This document shows, piece after piece, positions 9,440 to 20,460 of a DNA stretch of 64,000 nucleotides. The position numbers and the translations under genes are program-made. The notes under the pieces were generated by a model. It was not told the origin of the DNA and searched no databases. It saw only the letters and a program-made list of their open reading frames with translations. The stretch comes from Siniperca chuatsi (taxonomy: Eukaryota; Chordata; Actinopteri; Centrarchiformes; Sinipercidae), in the NCBI RefSeq assembly GCF_020085105.1, contig NC_058045.1, positions 17,334,833 through 17,398,832 on the forward strand, written 5' to 3'. How positions within the stretch are numbered: the first letter of the stretch is position 1; each line of letters starts with the position of its first letter.

Positions 9440-11061
9440 GTTAAGTGACAATGTGCAAATACTATTGACTGATTTTTGGGTGAAGTAAATATGCAAGAGT
9501 AGTCTGTCATTGTTTATAACACAGGGCGTTTATCCTTTGCTGGACGGGCTGTTTTAAAAAAAATTGGGGTGTAAATTAAGAGTACACCACTACACCACTG
9601 CCAGCAGCTGTCTTCAGATGGTCTGCGACAATATTGAACCGTATACTGCATTTTCCTTAAGCATTTTGCATTGGAATAGGTGCTGCACATGAATGAACAA
9701 AACCATAAAAGGTACACACAATCATCCTATACCTATCCAGCCACCATTAGCAGTGGTCAATAACCTATTTAAATCCCCAGCGCTGTTGTGTAGGAGTTCC
9801 TTCAGTGACGATATCATCCTCACAGAGAGGAACGTGGCAGCCATGATCTTAAAGATGGAATCACTCAAAAGGAACATTGGACATAAGCACAGAGCTCAGC
9901 ATGATGTGGGCTGACTGCAGCCAAAAATTGGAAAGTGACCCTTGAGACAGGTCAGTCCCAATTCACAGACAGCAAATTGTGTGGAAGGCATTGATTAATG
10001 GGGAAGACACAACTCTTTATGGCCTTGTGGTGTCATCCTCTGCCTATCCCTCACTATGCCCAACCCTCTACTGCTGAAGTCAGACTAGTCTAGTCTAAAA
10101 TAACAGTTCAACAATTGATCTTAGCCCATAATTAATGGCACCGCTTGGGTCTAATTTATGAACAAATATCAGATTATAACGTAATAGATGGAGGGCAGTT
10201 AAAGACGAGCCAGAATTAGATGTGCCTCATAGACAGCTCATCACATGAATTACGTCAATGTTGTATTATAATTTGAAAGGGATCATGTTTGCCATTTCTG
10301 ACATTCTGGATATTCTAGATTGAGGCCAGAATATAAGGTAAAATTAACAAATGAGTTACTAGAAGAATTAAATTATTAAAATATTTTGTCTATACTTTAT
10401 GTCTATACAGGAGATCACATGGAAATTGATTGCATAGAGGGTAATAAATAGAGGATAATATTACACTTTTTATCAGTTAATTGCTGCCATATTGTTGATA
10501 TTGATATCAAGAGCACATTTTGTGCATTATAGACTAAATGTCAGCACTGCAGCACACAAAAAAATAAGTGGGTATGATAAGTGATGCCATTCAAAACTAA
10601 TAACTGCAAACGTATATAATTCACAGGCAATTGGCCATTTGACAATGGATATATTAAATTACATCAAATTTCATGTGAAGGCATTGTGAAGGAATCAATA
10701 ATTATCTATCAATCCCTGTCCTTTGCTTTTCATACATTGAGGTGACAGGTGATATATGATATTTGTTGTGTCACATGTGACTAGTGTACTGTGTCACGAC
10801 AGAGGGACAGAGGAGCACACATTCAAAAAGGAAAATGACAGTGGATGACACATTGCAGTGCAATCCATTATCTCTGGTGAATTTATGAGAGGCTGGCCCT
10901 ATTTTCCAGAAAACAATGGCTGACAAGATGGTACAACTTTCAAAGTTTAGCAGTAAAACTAATACAGGACCTGTCCTCTGGATATGGGTGTGAATTCAAG
11001 TATGACGTACTAAGCTCAGGCTTAGTTGAGCCAATAGAGGACGGTCTTTAGTTAGTCAAAT
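9440..11061. other. No gene seen; AT-rich unique sequence
   Basis: The longest frame is 73 codons (9693-9914, plus), with no recognisable feature. No repeat boundary or RNA gene was recognised. Confidence 0.5.
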
Positions 11062-11345
11062 TTAAAGTGGTCATATTATACTAATTTTCATGTTCATAAT
11101 TTTATTTTGGGGTTGTACCAGAATAGGTTTACATGGTTTAATTTTCAAAAAACACCATATTTTTTGTCATACTGCACATTGCTGCAGCACCTATTTTCAC
11201 CCTGTGTCTTGAAAGCTCTGTTTCAGCTACCGAGTGAGGCATCTCACTTTTATTTGATCTTTGTTGGGAGTTTCACATGCGCAGTAACTAGGTAAGGACT
11301 ACTAGCCAATCAGAAGCGGACTGGGGCATGTCCTGACGAGCAAGG
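11062..11345 (+). mobile_element. MITE-like repeat, left end (TTAAAGTGG terminus)
   Basis: It starts with TTAAAGTGGTCATATTATAC and continues through AATAGGTTTACATGGTTTAA, CTGCACATTGCTGCAG and CACATGCGCAGTAACTAGG. I know this combination as an abundant non-autonomous DNA element of percomorph fishes. The expected opposite terminus, a copy of the first 20 bases in inverted orientation, is not found downstream, so the element is truncated or badly diverged after about 11,345. The superfamily is uncertain. An open frame of 62 codons at 11,107-11,295 lies inside it and is not a gene. Confidence 0.5.
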
Positions 11346-12058
11346 CAGTGTGATCCAAAACAAAGCCGGTTCAACTGGTAACATATCAAGTAATTAAAAC
11401 AACTTTTAAATCACATGAAAAGACTCAGTATCTGCAACGCTAACATTGTTATCCCCAGTGAAATCAGCAGACAACACATGTAACATGTAAACAAATGTAC
11501 ACACATGCACAAAATATCCTTTTGCTAGACAAATACAGCCCCGGTTGTGTAACTAGGGACCAAATACACTGTTGTACAGCCTCCACGTAATAAAGCAACT
11601 TAAACAGCCATTGTAGATGTACTTTATTCATCTTTTGCTGGGATTCAGAAGAACTATTGTCGTGAGTCCTATGAAAGTAAAACAGTGGCTCAGAGCCGCT
11701 AGAAAAACACCAGGGGTGCTATCAACTTAGCCAAACAGCAAATTAGCCAAACAGCAAATTAGCCAAACATACAGTAAAGCGGATAAATAGGAAATTTCTC
11801 CTCACACTTATGAATACATAAAGAAATAAAGAACTATACATTTTTTTACATTTTTCCTGCATTTATATGCTGTACTTATATCAATCTAGCGAATTACATA
11901 TTGTAATGGAATTGGTTTTTGGGCTTTCCAAATTAATAGTAGTCTAACAACAACAAAAAAAAGAAATGCATGTAAATTGCATTATTATTATTAATACACC
12001 AACACCACTTAAAACCTTTCTTTAACAGAGACCCATTACTTGATGAAAGATAAATATT
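11346..12058. other. No gene seen; possible degraded continuation of the 11,062 repeat
   Basis: Sequence of mixed composition without open frames of note. It contains a short 16-bp tandem repeat (11,729-11,768). No inverted terminus matching 11,062 was found. Confidence 0.4.
11729..11768 (+). repeat. 16-bp tandem repeat, 2.5 copies
   Basis: The unit AGCCAAACAGCAAATT occurs twice exactly and is followed by a half copy, AGCCAAAC. It is a local slippage-type repeat with no coding potential. Confidence 0.85.
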
Positions 12059-12504
12059 CAGCCCGGTCTCATTCCCAACACGTCAAATGCAGTCGCTTTG
12101 TCAATGGCCGTACTCATCAAACTATGACACCACGGGTACCCCTTAGCCTCGTTCCTGGACACACCTGTCTAGCATAATGTTTTGATGTGCCGTCGAAGTC
12201 AGGTGAGTAAGTATAAAGAGCGAGAAAAGTCCACGTAAACCTAAACCTAACCGAGTAGTTTTGGTGCCTAAACCTAACCAAACTGCGACCGTTTCGTTAA
12301 CCATGTGTGATGAAATGTTCCTTAGCAAGCTTTATTTTGAAAATCTAACCGGACGTTGCATATTTACTATTGCTACCTTGACTTCAGAGCCCTGCACTGC
12401 AAAACTGAATCTAAGCGGTACCTACAGCATCATATTTTGATAGGTAAGTGTACAGCCACTGACCAAGCGGCCGTATTTGACGAGTTAGGAGTGAGAACAG
12501 GTTG
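12059..12504. mobile_element. Non-autonomous DNA element (446 bp) with 55-bp terminal inverted repeats
   Basis: Bases 12,059-12,113 and 12,450-12,504 are inverted copies of each other, ungapped over 55 bp with 12 mismatches by hand count (about 78%). The tips are CAGCCCGGTCTCA and, inverted, CAACCTGTTCTCA. The interior contains repeated CCTAAACCTAACC motifs around 12,236-12,285 and no transposase. I recognise the sequence as an abundant percomorph MITE-like family. The flanks (AAATATT on the left, AATTATT on the right) may be a mutated target duplication. The superfamily was not determined. A 61-codon minus frame inside it is spurious. Confidence 0.7.
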
Positions 12505-15500
12505 AATTATTGTATTTGCTTCTTTACTGCTAATGTTCAATAGCAGTAAAAAAACTTCTATTTTTTGTTTTTACTGCCCCCTGGAGTGGAGGTCTTCCTC
12601 TGGCTGCAGTTATAACCTCCATCAATCAGAGGGTAAAGCTAATTACTATAAATGGTAATAACTGAAAGCCACCTAGATGAACATATCGACATTTTTATCA
12701 ACTCCTCTCTTCTCTGAATTTTAGCAGCTGGACAGTGTGAAGATTATGTTTAGAGAGATTTTAGTGAGTAAATCAAGCCTTAAAATGAGGGTGACAAAAA
12801 TAGGATTTTGGAATAGTGTTTGTGATTATGGCAAACATGTTCATGTGCCATCAGTGCTTGTTGTCAGAGTAACTGATATATGTTTATATATGGCAAATAG
12901 CACAGAACTCTTATTACTATAGTTACGACAATTGCTCATTCAAGATTTTTTGAAGTAATGGTTTCAGAATGAACAGATGGAAGTACTCTGCAATAAATAC
13001 ATTGCCACTTCAGAATTAGAGACTGTGGTTTATAAATTGCAGGAAAACTAATTTTCTCAGGAGGGTCCCCAGCCTTAGTTATGATCTTTGCAGTCCTACT
13101 GACATCAGGGAAGTAAGGAAAGCTCCTGCAGTTTTTAGATCACTGGAACACTTGATAAAAGTAGCATGTTTCAATCATCAGATCATATAACTGCAGATGG
13201 TTTTCTGGAATCTTAAGGATTAATTACTACAAATTGCTTTTGTCTCTCTGTAATAATTCAATGTATCACTGTTTATTGGAGAGCACTTACTTTCCTTTGA
13301 TTTAAAATCAAGCTGGTATCTTTCAAATGCTTTAGAATTTTCCATTATAATCGGTTTGAAACATTGGTATCAAAACAAGCATTTTCTATCGGTATTCTAT
13401 AAAATATAATACACTTTCCATGCTGCTTCCCAAATTGTTCAACACACACCACGCAGATTTACTGCTATGCTTTAAAATGTTAAGCAAGTTTACTCTTTCA
13501 CAATCTCATGCACGGATGCCATTGTAAAATGTTTCTGCACTGCTGTACACAATGGCAATACTGAGCTGAAGACAACTCTCTCTTCTTTATTAGGTTATTT
13601 TATCAGCCCTCTCAACAGCTGTGACAGCTCCAGCCATGATCGAGTTTGGCTTGTTTTCACTACATCCTCTGCAAACTTTGACACCTGATTTCATTGAGGG
13701 AGATGGGATTTGAAAGGTGGGGGACACGGGTCGCCAAGCCCTCTTCTCCAGATTGTCTAATGTACTGTACCTGAGCAGCTGGTTGTGAAAAATGCTTCTG
13801 TGTCTCTAGTCCTCCTCTCGTCTCCGTTGCCTTATTTCTCTGTCTTTCAGGTCGACATATATGGACTTGTTTTTTCATTTAACTTTTCAGGTATCCCTTT
13901 GGTTTTATAGATTTATTGTTACCTGCGGAATAGTACAAAAATATAAAAACAATAATAGTCCTGTGATCCCGTGGGGAGCCCTCCTTTGTGTAGTTTGGCT
14001 CAAGACTGTCTTTGACCATTTGTTTCTCTACAAGGAGACGAGGGAGTGCGGACAATGTCCTGAGGATCAATCCTCAGAGGGAACTTTGTACATTTAAAAC
14101 TAAAACTTGTTTGCCTAGTGGAATGTGTGCTCTGAAAGGGGCAGTTTACCTGCTGCTCATCTCTGTCTCTGGGGTGAAACGATGACAAAATGAGAAATTA
14201 GTCTTTAAAGAGTAACTTCACCTGAGCTGACAACCCTGCTGGCGCTGCTACATAACAGTTGCTGTACGCTTTTTTCCCCACCCTGTGCAATGCAACACTT
14301 CATAATGTACTATTTTGCAATGCAACATCACAGATGAGTATAGTCACAAGTTCAACAGACCACACCAGACCTCACCCAGCTTTGACACTGGGTGATGTCA
14401 GCTAGACTTTGGACAGGGCCATGATATGACCCTGGAAGACAGACATAGCCTTTGTGAGGCCATTTGGCTTTTCCACCTTCCCATCTACTGAAAGAAAACT
14501 AAGCAGACAGAAACATAATAACCCAGGTTGTTGATAACTGTTGCCAACTGCACCATTTTCTTTACATTTTCGTTTGTGGTGGAATATAGCGTTAGTGAAA
14601 CCAGAAGAAAATGAGCAGCCAGCATGCAGTTATGTTTATCAGGAAATATTCTGACTGATGCCGTCTTCTCTTAACTTGTTAACAGTTACACTTTTGTTCA
14701 GGGAATTCCAGCTACATGTCTGGAGTGTGGCTCCAACATTGCTAGCATTTACAGCAGAAAGAGGCCTGAAGGCATACCAGCTGGTCTTTCGAGACAAATG
14801 AAACCAATGACACTGATCAGACTGGGACATGCCAGGCAATATTTAGCTATAAAAGTTTTAGGCCTCACCAGTCTGGGCTAAGTTGCACTTTGCCTGAATG
14901 AAATTGCACTGAAGTACCTTCACTCTCACAGTGATGCAAGCATACAGACAAACAAAGAAGTGCTTTACAATCCTCTGATATGCATGCTTAATATGTTGGA
15001 AAAGGCGGAACTGATTTTTTAACAAATGATAATGAACAATTCCTTTAATGACTTTTATAACTTCAAAATACTGTGGTCCATAATCGTATTCCTTGTCTAA
15101 TTTCTTATTAACCCACATTTAACCCACAAGCGAAGCAGTAGAACTTTCTGATGTGATTAAGTTGTACATTAGCAATGATGTCCATTTGAGTAAATTGTAC
15201 AGTTATAGCAGATCTTTTTCCTGCGTTGTTGTTGTGGTAAAATATTGTTTTGCGAACATTAGGGTTAATTGGCAATATGATGAGACATTGGTAGATGAGA
15301 CACTAACCATCTAATGCTTTATTATGCCACATATCCTTGTTAGGTTTCTATAATTCAACATCAAATTTAAGACAAAGGTTAAGCAAAGTTTAACAAGAAA
15401 AAAACTAATGAAAAACTATCACCAAAGTCCTTTGTGGCTTTAAGCCTCATAGCAGGAGCAATGGTTTAATTACTCTGAAGTTATAATGCAGAAGGATGCT

Positions 15501-16121
15501 TTGTGCATTATCTAATAATCCTAATCTCATTAACTTTTCCCCTCATCTATCTCATATATCGGTACTTTGACTCATAGAGGCAAACTTTGTTACTATAAGG
15601 AAAGAAAGTAATATTTTGGTAAAGTTTTAGTAGAAAAAAGTTATCCTAAACTGACTCTGGAAGGTCTTGTAGGTTCTGATTAAAAAAGTTGATTGATGCA
15701 GTGTTATTGACCTGGGATCCTAGTGAGACACTAGTGGACGGAGCTGATGTGGACTCAGGAGCGGGTGTGACCAAGCATACAGGTGGCATGGTTGTGAGCA
15801 TATTGAAGCTTGTTGTAGACTTATAAAGAGGTGCTACAGAGATGCTTTTGCAGTTGTGCACTACAGAGACTGGTTTTAGCAGCAGACAAAAGAAGGAGAC
15901 TGCAGACATCAAGTGCCTCTGGGGAATCTTTAGGAAATCATGACAAACAAAGATAAAAATTCAATTCAATTCATCAGAGGGCTGATAATCTACTAGATCA
16001 ATAACTGTTGCTTTGGTATCGCCGTTATTGTATGACCTTGTTTTAGCATCACTGGCAGATCTCAGTTTGATATTACAAACACTGACTGACGCCATCCAAC
16101 CCCTGCAGGTTAGCTTTTTTC

Positions 16122-16160
16122 AGATCTTACTTAAGATCTTAACTAACTAACTTAAGATCT
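16122..16160. repeat. Overlapping AGATCTTA palindromes
   Basis: AGATCTTA, or its complement TAAGATCT, occurs three times. The first two make an 18-bp near-perfect palindrome (16,122-16,139). The second and third form a 9-bp stem around a CTAACTAAC loop (16,134-16,160). No function is known. Confidence 0.6.
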
Positions 16161-16421
16161 CTATTTTTCTACGACCCTCAAGCAATTACCAAGAAGAGAT
16201 CAGTTTATCTCAGATTAAGAATTAAAAAGGCAGTACTGTAAGCACATAGTATTTTATGGTAGATAACCGAGAGTTGATAGTGGGAAAAATGTTTTGCAAG
16301 ATGAAAATTTGCTCCATCTAGCCCATCAAGGAAAAAGCAGTTCTGATGAAGCAAGCTTGTAGCTTAAAGAGGTGGGAAACAAGTAACAGATTAGCCATGA
16401 AAACCAAGCATGACTTGATGA

Positions 16422-16458
16422 CTTGATGAGTGTTGAAGATATTTCAACACTCATCAAG
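16422..16458. repeat. Perfect 16-bp inverted repeat (hairpin)
   Basis: CTTGATGAGTGTTGAA is followed by the 5-base loop GATAT and the exact reverse complement of the first arm. The stem is too short for a typical animal microRNA precursor. It may be a remnant of a foldback element. The left arm is preceded by a partial direct copy of its start (GACTTGATGA). Confidence 0.8.
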
Positions 16459-16803
16459 ATCTGTTTTGAGGTCACTTGCATTATTTGATTTTGTCTTCTT
16501 GATTTTAATTTCCATATAAAAGGAACACCCCTGCAATTCTACCATCTGTACTTTCTTCAGAAAAGATAACTGACATAACTACTTTTGTCTTTTTTGTAAC
16601 TTAAAATGCTTAGTGTTTACCTATAGATAAATAAATAAAAATATGATTTATGCTACTGGTGTCATTGATGCTTAAATCTAATGTGAAGATCAGTTGGTTT
16701 ATTATTTTTCATTAATTTAATTTGCACTTTACTGTGATGTTAATGGATCAGTGGTCTAATACAGAAACATTCTAAAATCCAGTTGCTCTCCCCACAGCAG
16801 CAG

Positions 16804-17325
16804 TTAAAGGGAAAAATCAACATTTTTTATGTGGATGTCCAGTCAATGTTGTTGGCAAATGTATTTAATTTAAGCGATAAATTCCTCAGTGCTTGCTATA
16901 TTGACAGAGAAAGCTGAGTTCTCCTCAGTGGCACTGCCAGCGGAACCGTGCTGGCAGTTCCTACGTGTACCAGGATGCATTGTGCACTAGCTTCTGACGC
17001 CCACACTCACCCAGTGGGCTTTTGTATAACAACAAAGCTAACTGAGTCTAGCTGCACTTCTACCGTGAATATCACCACAATAACCACTTCTAAACCAAAA
17101 ACTTCCCCACTGCAGGCAGAGACTAGAAATCCTAGCTGAAGTAGCCTGTAGTTCTTCCTTGCCTCCAACTATGTCACTGTCCTGTCAAATGACAGTGCTG
17201 GATGCAGGAAGAACTACTTCTCTGTCAATATAGCACTTACTGAGGAATTAATTGCTTAAATTAACTACATTTACCATCAACACTGACTTGACATCCACAT
17301 AGAAAATGCAGAATTTTCCCTTTAA
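16804..17325. mobile_element. Foldback MITE with 108-bp inverted arms and TTAA target duplication
   Basis: The arms 16,804-16,911 and 17,218-17,325 are inverted copies of equal length, aligned without gaps and with 14 mismatches by hand count (about 87%). Both ends are TTAAAGGG when read inward, so TTAA (16,804-16,807 and 17,322-17,325) can be the duplicated target, as in piggyBac-type insertion. No transposase is encoded; an autonomous relative elsewhere must have moved it. A second hairpin (17,148-17,217) sits inside, touching the right arm. A 63-codon frame at 16,948-17,139 lies in the interior and is not convincing as a gene. Confidence 0.8.
17148..17217. repeat. Inner hairpin nested in the foldback MITE
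   Basis: An 11-bp outer stem (GTAGTTCTTCC and its complement) and a 7-bp inner stem (CACTGTC with GACAGTG) flank a short loop, with a bulge of about 7 bases in the left arm. It ends one base before the right arm of the MITE. Confidence 0.65.
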
Positions 17326-17659
17326 TGTCACCCTGCCCCCTCATCTCTGAATCTTAGGAGACAAACAATACAGCGATATTTACTTAATTTCCCTTCGCCT
17401 CTCTTAACCTTGGACTCTGAGGGCAGCTTTCTCAGAGTAAAATTGTTAAGTCAGCTCATCTTCCAAAGTTCTCTTTGCTTCAGATCCATTTCATTAGGAA
17501 GTTTTAGCTGGACTGTTGCCAGAGTATAAGAAAAATAATAAAGCCTTCTGTTGGCCATTGAAAAAAAAAAACAAACACAGTTATTGATGCTTTTAGAAGT
17601 TATTACAATCAAACAACAATATAGAAATATAAATGAGGATCATACTGGGTGTGTATGTT

Positions 17660-17664
<5 letters not shown>
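17326..17664. other. No gene seen between MITE and microsatellite
   Basis: Short unique stretch with an A10 run near 17,561-17,570. A 96-codon plus frame (17,551-17,841) exists only because it reads through the GT microsatellite. Confidence 0.5.

Positions 17665-17710
<46 letters not shown>
17665..17710 (+). repeat. (TG)23 microsatellite
   Basis: Uninterrupted TG dinucleotides, 46 bases, bounded by T runs on both sides. Likely polymorphic. The apparent Cys-Val and Thr-His frames across it are artefacts. Confidence 0.95.
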
Positions 17711-17714
<4 letters not shown>

Positions 17715-19213
17715 TCTTAAAAAATACTGTGATGGGATATTTTGGCCTGGCTTTGAACTGACTGATGGGGCATGTTGCATTAACACCGCAATTCAACAAT
17801 ACATACTTGCATTACATTGTTCTGCTCGACTTCCTGCTTAAGGACATACACAACTTGTTCAGTGTGTTGATACCCATGTAAACTTCAACACTGCTCTGTC
17901 TTTTCTGAAATAGATGGCAGAAATGTTTATTTTTCCTTTCTCACACACCGAGAGAATCTGGGCCATTGTGCTGCTAACCAATTACTCTCTCGCAGCACAA
18001 TTATAAATATTCACTGAAAACATTAAATATTGATTGCTGTGTGTTAACTCAGAGCTTGAATGAAATTAAAACAAATATTAATCACATGCTGGCACGTCAG
18101 CAAACTTTATTAGACCCATAATGAATGCAAACAGATAGCTCACCATTTTGGAGGACCCTCACCCCATTTATCCACTTCAATTTAAATTTTAAATGGTGTG
18201 GCATAAATTGCTTAATTTCATCAATTCAGATTTTGTATATGCACATCATCTATTTACTGTCTGAGGAAAGGGAAGTTAGACCCACCACTAGCTGTGTAAT
18301 TGGTAACCTTCCACACTTTGCCCTTCGATGAAAATAGATGGCTCTCCATCTTATACCATTTAAAACTTATCTCAGCTTCTCTTTCTGGCCAGTGTTAATG
18401 GACCTCTTCATTGGCCATCTGTGAATCATGAGAGGTGAGAAAATCCAAATGTGAGGAAATGCCAGTGAGTGTGAAACAGCAGTGTATTTTATGGAAATTG
18501 TGTTCATTCAATGAGCACAAAAACTGTCAAAGTTCAAATTGCCCTTTAGTCTAAAGGCTACTTTTCTTTGGAGCACAACCGATTTATTTAGTTTAACTAT
18601 TGTAAATGTGTTACAGTTTAGATACATTTTTTTTTTGGTCTACAAATTGTTTTGATGATCAGCCTATGAGCAGGCAAGACTTCTATGCAACAGGCACTTT
18701 ACTATATATACACATCACCCCCTTAATAGAAGTTCATCTTCTCATCTCAAGTAGAGTGAGGCAATTATCACAGAAGGTAAACACTGATGACTGTTGTATA
18801 AAGGCAGTCAGATATTCATTTGCCTCCTGTGTATGAGTCATTCTTTGAGCCAAATATCTAAGCCATATCTAAAGTTCCACACAAAAGTTGTGTGAAGAAG
18901 ATTCTGGACATAAAAAGTGTATTGACCTCTAGGATAAAGAAATACTGCGAGGTGTGCAAGAAACTTGGCCAATTGGCACTGACTGTGTAAATCAAAGCAC
19001 AGATGCAGGCAGTTGAACAAGCTTATGGTTCTAGCTCATTCAAGGCATGGCCTACAGATTTTTGTTAATTTCCTGACAAGTAGAACTGAGCAGTGGAGGC
19101 GCACCAGTGTCACATATGTGAAAGGATTAGGAGCAATACAGTTACCAGTTATACATACAAGAATTACTCAAATGAAAATCTTCAAAAAAGGAAAAATGCT
19201 GTGCACTCTGCAG
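17711..19213. other. No gene seen
   Basis: AT-rich unique DNA. Frames of 60-76 codons (18,125-18,331; 18,606-18,836; 18,838-19,020 minus) have no recognisable content. A T9 run near 18,628-18,636 is the only low-complexity feature noted. Confidence 0.5.
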
Positions 19214-19686
19214 CTTAAAGGTGAGGTATGTGATTTTAATCTAATTCACGTCTTTTTGTCAAATTCATTGAATATCCCCTCATGGTACGCTAGCTGTCCG
19301 TTCAGTGTGTGCACTGAAAAAAAATTCCGGTGTTTGTACACAGCCATGGCTCTGTGAATGGGAAATAAACAAAGTGGCTCGGACCAAGCCACACAACACT
19401 GTTCCAGCCATGATTTGTGTGTCAGGTAACGTTAAATGACTTGCCCATGGACACTCAGCTTACTTTCTAGTTTGCCAAGATATGCTGTTATTATGTTAGC
19501 TATAGCAGCAGGAGAGTTGTGAGTATCACTGTCTGGCTGTTAGCTTCGCAGCAGCAACTGTAGCGACAGTTTGCTAACCCACAACCTAGCTAACGTTAGT
19601 TATATTACTTGCTGTGTCGTTCACTCTATATTCTGGTATTTGTCATGCTATTGGATTTCTCCAGAATCGCATGCCCCACCTTTAAG
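19214..19686. mobile_element. MITE with short TIRs and TTAA target duplication
   Basis: The left tip, from 19,214, is CTTAAAGGTGAGGTATGTGA. The right tip read inverted, from 19,686, is CTTAAAGGTGGGGCATGCGA. They match at 17 of 20 positions. TTAA at 19,215-19,218 and 19,682-19,685 fits a TTAA target duplication. The interior carries TAACGTTA-type palindromic words common in percomorph repeats and encodes no transposase. The 114-codon frame 19,013-19,357 overlaps the left end and is spurious. Confidence 0.7.
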
Positions 19687-19734
19687 GGGTCATACAGTAT
19701 GTATCACAGACAGAAGCAATCGGGCCTTATAGAC

Positions 19735-20347
19735 TTAAAGGAAAAGTTCGACATTTTGGGAAATATGCTCATTCGCTTTCTTGCTGAGAGTTAGATGAGA
19801 GGATTAATACCACTCTCATATCTGTATGCTAAATATGAAGCCACATCCAGCAGTCAGCTAAATTGGCTTAGCAGAAAGACTGGAAAAAGGGGAAACAGCT
19901 GGCCTGGCTCTGTAACAAAATCCACCTACAAGCACCTCTAAAGCTCAGTAATTAACACATCATATATCATTTGTTTAATCCATACAAAAACCAAAGTGTA
20001 AAGATGGAAAAATTGCCATTTTATGGGGATGTTATGTGCTGGGCTATTTCTTCATTGAAACCATTAACTTCCTGAGGTAAAACAGCAATTTGTCATCTTT
20101 ACACATTTGTACAGATTAAACTAACAAGATATGATGTGTTATTAGTGAGCTTTAGTAGGAGGATATTGTCAACTTTGGACAGAGCCAAGCTAGCTGTTTC
20201 CCACAGTCTTTGTGCTAAGCTAACTTTGCCAGCTGCTGGTGGTAGCTTCATAGTTACTGTACAAGATATGAGAGTGGTATCAATATTCTCATTTAACTCT
20301 CGACAAAAAAGCGAATAAGCTTTCCCAAACTATCAAACTTTTCTTTT
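19735..20347. mobile_element. Foldback repeat with arms of about 105 bp
   Basis: The left arm begins TTAAAGGAAAAGTTCGAC and passes through TTTTGGGAAATATGC, CATTCGCTTTCTTG and CCACTCTCATATCTGTA. The same words recur inverted before 20,347 (TTTGGGAAAGCTTATTCG and CCACTCTCATATC on the minus strand). The central part is related to a copy at 32,450-32,860. The right tip has lost the expected TTTAA (it reads TTTTCAC), so the target duplication is no longer paired. No coding capacity. It starts 48 bp after the preceding MITE. Confidence 0.7.
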
Positions 20348-20408
20348 CACATCACCACAATCTGCTCCTTATATGTAATCACTATGACTAAAAATCAATA
20401 TCATCTTT

Positions 20409-20460
20409 TCAGAATCAGAATCAGAAATACTTTATTGATCCCCGTAGGGAAACTCTTTTT
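20409..20460 (-). repeat. Rex1/CR1-like LINE 3' end, antisense (short copy)
   Basis: Same terminal sequence as at 6761 (on the minus strand, GATCAATAAAGTATTTC then repeated TGATTC), but only about 50 bp is recognisable before similarity fades. Severely 5'-truncated. It lies 61 bp after the foldback element. Confidence 0.6.

Larger units (their letters stand above)
12505..16803. other. No gene seen; unique sequence with small palindromes
   Basis: The largest frames are 86-88 codons (14,858-15,118 and 15,646-15,912, both minus), with no domain recognised. Short palindromes occur at 16,122-16,160 and a perfect hairpin at 16,422-16,458. A TTCAATTCAATT stretch at about 15,959 could be the tip of an antisense retroelement tail, but nothing recognisable adjoins it. 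Confidence 0.5.

Noticed and set aside
14200..14800. Possible dispersed repeat starting TTTAAAGAGTAACTTCACC
   Set aside because: The phrase looked familiar, but no terminal inverted repeat or second copy could be found in the window.
15955..15975. TTCAATTCAATT as an antisense retroelement tail
   Set aside because: The adjacent sequence does not match any retroelement body I recognise, so the short tract alone is not enough.
17551..17841. Frames through the TG microsatellite
   Set aside because: Dinucleotide repeats stay open in several frames; the residues are Cys-Val or Thr-His runs without other features.
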